Source of the DNA: JADFOI01 sp965218935
Lineage (GTDB): Bacteria > Acidobacteriota > UBA6911 > RPQK01 > JADFOI01
Assembly: GCA_965218935.1 (NCBI GenBank)
Contig: CBDCMH010000001.1
Location: 248,001 to 312,000 of the forward strand
Length of the DNA: 64,000 nt
Reading direction: 5' to 3'
The position numbers and the translations under genes were made by a program. Within the stretch, counting starts at the first letter, position 1. The number at the start of each line of letters is the position of its first letter. Shown piece by piece: positions 59,054 to 64,000 of the stretch. The notes beneath the pieces are model-generated. The model saw nothing but the letters and a program-made list of their open reading frames with translations. It was not told where the DNA came from and did no database searches.

Positions 59054-60545
59054 TTGCCTCACGTAAAAATCTATTCCAAAGGGTATTCGTTGCCTCACTA
59101 AGAATCTATCCGAAAGGGATTGCAAAAAGTGGTGGTAAAAAGCACCAACCAGAGGAGTGGCAACCCCTTGCCCAACACCCGCAGCCTGCAGCAAGAGAAA
59201 GATTTTCACATCCAGCCCGCTTCCCATCGTTTCTTCTGCTCAGGAGTCGGTTTGAGCAAAAGGCAATTCTGAAGCCAGCCGATCTGCCGTGCCAGCTGGG
59301 CCGGATTGAGCTTCTCATACTCTCGGGCCAGTTCCCGCTTGATCTTGTCCGCCACCTCAGGGGACTCGCAGATCCTCCGGTAGGGAGTTTTCGGCACATC
59401 ATACTTTTTCCAGATCCGAGACCCTCGACGTTGCTTGGCCACCATCTTCATGACCGGCTTGAAAAAGTTGATCTGCAGTCGCAGCCGATCGTACAACTCG
59501 TTCACCAGCTCCTGTTCTCGCTCTCCCTCGTAGCGAGCATAACCCACGGCCCGCCGAACCACCGAATAGTTTTTCTGCTCCACATAAGGGTTGTCATTCT
59601 TGCGCGAGGGGCGGGTTCGGCTGAAGCTGATCTTTTCCTGCTCACAAAAACGAATCAAGTGCTTGTTGATGAACTCGCTGCCGTTGTCCGAAGCCATCCC
59701 CAGCCAAGGGAAGGGCGAGCGCTTCTGAAGCAGCTTCATCGCTTCCAGGACCCACACCTGGGCCTTATTGCGCACCGCTCGGACCTCTGTCCAGCCCGTG
59801 TACACGTCCGTCACATCCAGGGTTTGGAGGTAGTCCCCCCGACCCTGGCCTCCCTCATGGCCCACCAGGTCCACTTCCACAAAACCGGGGCGATCCTCCT
59901 GCCAGTCGGCGAAACGCTTGATCGGAATCTGGTGTTTGAGCAGCGTTCCCGGCTTGGTTCCGGATCGTCCTTTGAGACGGTGCTCGCACCTTTCGGGCTC
60001 CAGCAGCCGATCGATGGTGGCGGCGCTGATCTGCATCAACCGCTCATGGGTGCTGGCATCCACTTTCAGTTCCCCATGTCTTTGTAAAATGGGTACCACT
60101 TCCGGCAAAATCGCGACCAGACGTTTGCCACACAAATAGTCCAGTATCTCCCAGATCATCGTCAGCGCCTTTAGAACTTTCTGGTCGTATTTGCGGGCCC
60201 GCTCTCGCCGTACTCTCTTGCCGATATCCCCTACCGCCACCAGCTTGGGGCTCAACCGGATCCGCTTGCCCTGGTGGCGAAGCAGATAGGCTCCATAGCA
60301 GCGGTTGTAGCCCGTCATTTGGGTAAACTCCGTCAACACTTCCCCCTTCACCTTCTTGCCCTTCTTCCGGTAGCGGGGGGCAAAACTTTTGATCAATACA
60401 CGCTTTTCTGCCATCGTTAACCTCATTGGTGCCCTCCATTCCTTCATGGAGGACACTTCTATTCCCCTGCTTACCCACAGGCAATTTCGAATAGATTTTT
60501 TAATGAGGCAACGTATCCATTTCGAATAGATTTTTGATGAGGCAA
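59054..60545 (-). mobile_element. Insertion sequence with duplicated terminal repeats
   Basis: About 1.49 kb. A 33-bp motif starting TTGCCTCA and containing AATCTAT-C occurs four times: at 59054 and 59090 on the left (36 bp apart) and, inverted, ending at 60511 and 60545 on the right (34 bp apart). One transposase fills the inside. No target duplication is obvious. The doubled ends may be transposase binding sites. Confidence 0.85.
59206..60456 (-). CDS. Transposase with rve-type integrase core
   Basis: 416 residues. Begins with an HTH-type helical region (LTEFTQMTGYNRCYGAYLLR), then a basic linker, and the DDE core with EVDLVGHEGG (Asp ~193), ASDNGSEFIN (Asp ~254) and YVEQKNYSVV (Glu ~291). 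It is similar to IS481/ISNCY-type enzymes. The C-terminal basic tail matches the family. The frame is complete, so it may be active. Confidence 0.88.
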   Translation of the reverse strand: MSSMKEWRAPMRLTMAEKRVLIKSFAPRYRKKGKKVKGEVLTEFTQMTGYNRCYGAYLLRHQGKRIRLSPKLVAVGDIGKRVRRERARKYDQKVLKALTMIWEILDYLCGKRLVAILPEVVPILQRHGELKVDASTHERLMQISAATIDRLLEPERCEHRLKGRSGTKPGTLLKHQIPIKRFADWQEDRPGFVEVDLVGHEGGQGRGDYLQTLDVTDVYTGWTEVRAVRNKAQVWVLEAMKLLQKRSPFPWLGMASDNGSEFINKHLIRFCEQEKISFSRTRPSRKNDNPYVEQKNYSVVRRAVGYARYEGEREQELVNELYDRLRLQINFFKPVMKMVAKQRRGSRIWKKYDVPKTPYRRICESPEVADKIKRELAREYEKLNPAQLARQIGWLQNCLLLKPTPEQKKRWEAGWM

Positions 60546-60657
60546 TTCGCTTACTTGCGCTTTCTAGTGTCTCGCTCTATTATTAATGTGATTATCAAAT
60601 AGGGTTTCCCGAACCAGGGATAGCTTTAACCAAGGGGGGAGGTATAGACTACTGGCC

Positions 60658-62442
60658 ATGTTAGTATCTCGGTTAGTATCCAGGCGCTCTGTTCTGACAC
60701 TCTGGGCTGTGATTCTCGTAATGGCCGCTCAATACGGAGTTGCTTCTTCCCTGGGCAGCTTCAGCGGACGGATCCAGGACCCATCCGGCAAACCGCTGTC
60801 CGATATCCTGGTTGCCCTGCTCCACAAATCACCGGCGGCGGCGTTACCCATTCTGACACGCAGCGATGAGAGTGGTGAAATCCGTCTGAGCATGGAAGCG
60901 GGGAACTACGAGGTACGGATCAAGAACTCGCAATATCGAAATCCCAAAAAAAGCGTGGTCCAGGTCCTACCCGGTAAGACCACGGTCCTCAGCCTGGTTC
61001 TTCAACAGTTGTTCGGGGTGGGTACTTTCGAGGAAGAGAACCAAAGGGTGAAAACCGTACTTCGCAACGCTGGCGATGAAAGGTTGATCTTTCGTTACCT
61101 TCCTCAAACGCCGGGCCAGGATTCCCCCGACCGTCCATTGGGCGTTACCCCCGGGGAAGCGGTGGTTCAGGTTTACGGGAATGGAAGTTCAGGAGGAGCT
61201 TATCCAGTGGTTCCGGGTGACGGAGGGGCGACCACCCATTTTGCTCTGGTGCAGCCGGTTGGGGTAGGCAGCAAGTATATTGTGGCCGGGCAACTGAGTT
61301 CGGGAAAAGAAGAACTGTGGCGTTTGAGAAGCTCTGTCGAGCTCCCCCTGAGCGATTTCCACTCCTTCGGGGTGTTTGTGGGCTATGGGCGGGAGAACTT
61401 TGGTCAGCCTGACTTGGCATCCTACGATAACTCCGCCGCTGTGGGCGGACCTCTGGGTTACTCGACAGCTTTTGGATCCACCCAGGTTCTGAGTGTGGGT
61501 GTCCAGGAAAAACTGCTTTTGGGCGACGTCGTTTCCGTGCTTTGGGGCGTCGAGCTCAATCAGGTGGATACAGACCAAAGACAGACCTTCTTGAATCCGA
61601 ATGCGCAAGTCTCTTTTTCTCCCTTCGAACAGACCAAATTTCAGGTTATGATGGCCTCCAAACGAACAACCCACAGTGGGAGCGTACTCCTGCCGGACGG
61701 AGAGATGTTGAACCTCACCGAGGCCGTTTCCTTTGCGCGGGTGGGGAATCAATTTGCTGTGAGGACTCCACGCCACTATCGAGGCAGCGTCACCCAGCAG
61801 GTGACGGAGCATACCGAGATCGAGTTTGCCGCTTATGAAAATCAACTTTTTGGGGTGGCCACTCCATTTTTGGCCGTCTTCGGGGACCAACTGGAGCATC
61901 CAGGGTTCCAGCTGAAAGATGAGCACGCGGTCAACCGAGGATATCGGATCATGGTCCGTCGACGTCTGGGAAACAGTTTGAATACTGCTGTTTCCTACAT
62001 TCGTGGAAACGCGGCTGGAGTCAGTCGGAACACCGCTCTGATTTTTGATGAATCTGCCCTACACGAGCTGATTGAACGCAGGGACTACCACACCGTGAAC
62101 GCTGAGATCGAAGCTCACATCCCCTTTTCAGGGACCCGCCTGAATGCCCTCGTTAAATTCGCCGCAAATGGGCATCCCATCACCACTCTAGATGCCTTCG
62201 CAGACACCTATGAGACGGGCAACGAAGGAATTAACCTTTTCGTTCGTCAGGTGGTTCCCGTACCCGGGGGATGGTTGGCTTTTCTGGGAATGGATTTTCT
62301 CTCAACCTATAAGATCGAAGCTCTCCTGGACATCCGCAACATGACCAACGAGGATTTGGGTAAGGTCAGCACAGAGATTGGGGATGTTTCTTTGGTGAAG
62401 AATCCAAGGACCGTCCGCGGTGGGATCTCGGTGCGATTCTAG
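60658..62442 (+). CDS. Carboxypeptidase-regulatory-like outer-membrane protein
   Basis: 594 residues. A signal peptide (TLWAVILVMAAQYGVA) precedes a carboxypeptidase-regulatory-like beta sandwich (SFSGRIQDPSGKPLSDILVALL... to the VLSLVLQQL strand, residues ~35-120). The rest is made of alternating strands (for example FGVFVGYGRENFGQP, NTAVSYIRGNAAG) and ends in SVRF, with the terminal Phe typical of outer-membrane barrels. No TonB box or plug domain is clear, so it is not a full TonB receptor. It is common in Acidobacteria. The promoter is not clear; the region upstream holds another TAGTGTCTCG copy. Confidence 0.78.
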   Translation: MLVSRLVSRRSVLTLWAVILVMAAQYGVASSLGSFSGRIQDPSGKPLSDILVALLHKSPAAALPILTRSDESGEIRLSMEAGNYEVRIKNSQYRNPKKSVVQVLPGKTTVLSLVLQQLFGVGTFEEENQRVKTVLRNAGDERLIFRYLPQTPGQDSPDRPLGVTPGEAVVQVYGNGSSGGAYPVVPGDGGATTHFALVQPVGVGSKYIVAGQLSSGKEELWRLRSSVELPLSDFHSFGVFVGYGRENFGQPDLASYDNSAAVGGPLGYSTAFGSTQVLSVGVQEKLLLGDVVSVLWGVELNQVDTDQRQTFLNPNAQVSFSPFEQTKFQVMMASKRTTHSGSVLLPDGEMLNLTEAVSFARVGNQFAVRTPRHYRGSVTQQVTEHTEIEFAAYENQLFGVATPFLAVFGDQLEHPGFQLKDEHAVNRGYRIMVRRRLGNSLNTAVSYIRGNAAGVSRNTALIFDESALHELIERRDYHTVNAEIEAHIPFSGTRLNALVKFAANGHPITTLDAFADTYETGNEGINLFVRQVVPVPGGWLAFLGMDFLSTYKIEALLDIRNMTNEDLGKVSTEIGDVSLVKNPRTVRGGISVRF

Positions 62443-62684
62443 GTTTCCTATTCCTTTCTTCCCAATCCAAAAGTGGCCCAAGGGTTCAAATTTTTGGATT
62501 TGAATCCATAAAATTGAATCGGAATCGACTCCACTTTCGCTGGGGGCTTTGGGGAAAGCACCCCTATCTGTTGTAAATGCAATGGTAATCGGGGCTCAAC
62601 CCTGTAATAATAGGGGCGTTGGCACTGAAGTTGCCTTGGTATTTTGTGGTATTTTATGCGTCATCCTCTCGGTAGGTGGATTTG
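62443..62684. other. Intergenic stretch before the sensor gene
   Basis: 242 nt with an AT-rich palindromic-like part (caaatttttggatttgaatcc). No gene. A ggtagg ribosome site sits just before the next ATG. Confidence 0.4.
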
Positions 62685-64000
62685 ATGGCTTTCTTTAAGC
62701 ACTCCAAGGTGGTTTTGGTCCTGCTGTTGTCGGCCCTGGCCGTTTACATAGGACTCTTGAACCTACTGGACCGGATGGAGTGGAAAACGCCCTCTGATGG
62801 CGTGAGTTGGATCCAGACAAATCAAGGAGTGGAGGTGGAATCCACCGAAATACCCCCGCTCACAACCGGGAGTCCCCTGGAGAAAGGGGATCGCCTGGTG
62901 AGCATCAATGGAATTCCGATTCGTAACCTGGATGAGTACATTGAAATTATAGAGCTGCTGGCGGGTACCTCACCCCGAGCTAGCTATTTGGTGGACAAGG
63001 CGGACTCCGGGCCCCGGGTTTCCTATCCTTTTGACATTCGACCCATCTCGAACACCGATGTCACCGATTCCCTGCTTGGTCTCGTTGCTTTCGCCTATCT
63101 GGGTATTGGAGTATTCATTTTCCTGTCCAACTGGAAGGCACAGGGTGCTTTTCACTTCTATCTCATTTGTCTGGTCGCCTTTTCGCTTTTTCTTTATCGC
63201 TATTCGGGACGTGCCGATAGCTTCGATGTCTTCATCTACTGGTTTTCAGCAGTTGCTCTCCTGCTCCTGCCTCCCCTGTTTCTGCACTTTTGTTGCCACT
63301 TTCCCAAACCGCTTTCGTTCTTCAGAAACGCACCTTCTTTGAACTTTCTCTTTTACCTGCCAGCGCTCTGCCTGGTGGGGCTTCATGCACTCTGGTTTTC
63401 TGGAAGCTTGCAGCCGTTCGGCTTGCCCCGCGTCGAAAGTCTGGGACGTCTGTTTGACCGGGTCCACCTGGCCCATTTCATCAGCCTTTTTCTGTTGGGG
63501 ACTGCGGCTCTGGCCTATACCCGCCGGGAAGCATCTTCCTCCATCCACCGGTTGCAAATGAGGTGGGTGACGTGGGGAACGTTGATTGGCATTCTGCCCT
63601 TTGCCTGTTTTTACGCGCTGCCCTTTCTGCTTGGGTTGAGGATCTCTCCCTACATGGAGGTCTCTCTGCTTGGATTGATATTGGTACCTTTGAGCTTCGG
63701 CTACGCCATCACCAAGCACCGGCTGACGGACGTCAAACTGATCTTCAGAGAGGGCGCGGCTTACGTTGTGGCCAGCTCAGCCTTGCTGGGCTTATACGTC
63801 GGTATCGTGCTGCTGATTGGCCGGGCCATCCAGGACTTTTCACCTGAATCAGGCTTTGTGCTTTTTGCGCTGGCGGCGCTCCTTGTGGCTTTCCTTTTCG
63901 CCCCTTTCAAGAACAGGATCCAGACTCAGATTGATCGTTACTTTTACCAGGAGGAATATGACTATCGGCAATCGCTGGTGGATTTTGGTCAGACACTGAG
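62685..64000 (+). CDS. PDZ-domain multi-span membrane sensor (3' end beyond the window)
   Basis: Open from ATG at 62685 to the window end, 438 codons, no stop. After an N-terminal helix (VVLVLLLSALAVYIGLL) comes a PDZ-like domain (GVEVESTEIPPLTTGSPLEKGDRLVSINGIPIRNLDEY), then about seven membrane helices, and at the end a KNRIQTQIDRYFYQEEYDYRQSLVDFGQ stretch, which is the start of the GAF/histidine-kinase linker in related proteins. A sensor histidine kinase is likely, but the kinase domain is not in view. The neighbouring outer-membrane protein could be part of its regulon, though this is a guess. Confidence 0.8.
   Translation, partial: MAFFKHSKVVLVLLLSALAVYIGLLNLLDRMEWKTPSDGVSWIQTNQGVEVESTEIPPLTTGSPLEKGDRLVSINGIPIRNLDEYIEIIELLAGTSPRASYLVDKADSGPRVSYPFDIRPISNTDVTDSLLGLVAFAYLGIGVFIFLSNWKAQGAFHFYLICLVAFSLFLYRYSGRADSFDVFIYWFSAVALLLLPPLFLHFCCHFPKPLSFFRNAPSLNFLFYLPALCLVGLHALWFSGSLQPFGLPRVESLGRLFDRVHLAHFISLFLLGTAALAYTRREASSSIHRLQMRWVTWGTLIGILPFACFYALPFLLGLRISPYMEVSLLGLILVPLSFGYAITKHRLTDVKLIFREGAAYVVASSALLGLYVGIVLLIGRAIQDFSPESGFVLFALAALLVAFLFAPFKNRIQTQIDRYFYQEEYDYRQSLVDFGQTL

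Noticed and set aside
58987..60087. 366-residue plus-strand frame across the insertion sequence
   Set aside because: Antisense to the transposase with an intact DDE set.

Overview
The window looks like chromosomal DNA of a Gram-negative bacterium with a cell envelope, most likely an Acidobacteriota member or a close relative, probably from an environmental genome. The reasons are the housekeeping order tilS-ftsH-folP-cdaA-ybbR-glmM, CarD, a Nramp/S41 peptidase/lytic transglycosylase block, a carboxypeptidase-regulatory-like outer-membrane protein ending in Phe, and large MoxR/BatA/DUF58/DUF4159 gene sets. This placement rests on gene content only and no search was possible.

Layout. 1-10.9 kb (minus strand) is one long envelope operon: a small membrane protein, a vWA/glutamine-amidotransferase-like membrane protein, a caspase-like (Cys-less) exported protein, a TPR protein with an HExxH metalloprotease domain, DUF4159, MoxR ATPase, DUF58 and a BatA-type vWA membrane protein cut by the window edge. 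11-18.5 kb holds amino-acid and tetrapyrrole housekeeping (hom, tRNA-CAT, hemB, carD) and a thrC-lysC operon on the minus strand. That operon sits behind a strong promoter, a SAM-I riboswitch and an intrinsic terminator. tilS diverges from it. 18.6-30.8 kb (plus strand) is a dense run: ftsH, folP, cdaA, cdaR/ybbR, glmM, rfaE2, mfd and two PpiC-type chaperone/isomerases. 30.9-32.1 kb is tatA-tatC. 32.1-44.5 kb carries a class II aldolase, an amidohydrolase, a DASS transporter, a cohesin-like secreted protein, an unusual Nramp, an S41 peptidase, an MltD-like transglycosylase, an FAH-family hydrolase and a GNAT protein. 44.5-48.8 kb has a YhaM-like nuclease, an HPF-sigma fusion, an aminotransferase and a TrmJ-like methyltransferase.

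48.9-60.6 kb is an accessory zone rich in insertion sequences. It holds an IS110 relic split by an IS3-type element, an IS481 element next to a MITE, and a rve-type IS with duplicated terminal repeats. Interleaved are DUF1015, a deoxyhypusine-synthase-like/SDR/UMF1-transporter operon, a DnaC-like ATPase and a PduO-type adenosyltransferase. The window ends with an outer-membrane-like protein and a truncated PDZ membrane sensor.

The most striking whole-window signal is small-repeat invasion of gene edges. Several repeat families are present: MITEs with TAGCCCGGA ends, a TAGTGTCTCG MITE, heptanucleotide repeats, AAATCC/AATTCC arrays and GA-rich microsatellites with GC palindromes. They supply stop codons, C-terminal tails, signal-peptide cores and, in one case, an in-frame 267-bp insertion between the start codon and signal peptide of a SurA-like gene. 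The best single candidates for follow-up are that insertion, the HPF-sigma fusion, the SAM riboswitch on thrC-lysC, the metal-site-less Nramp and the caspase-like pseudoenzyme in the MoxR/vWA operon.
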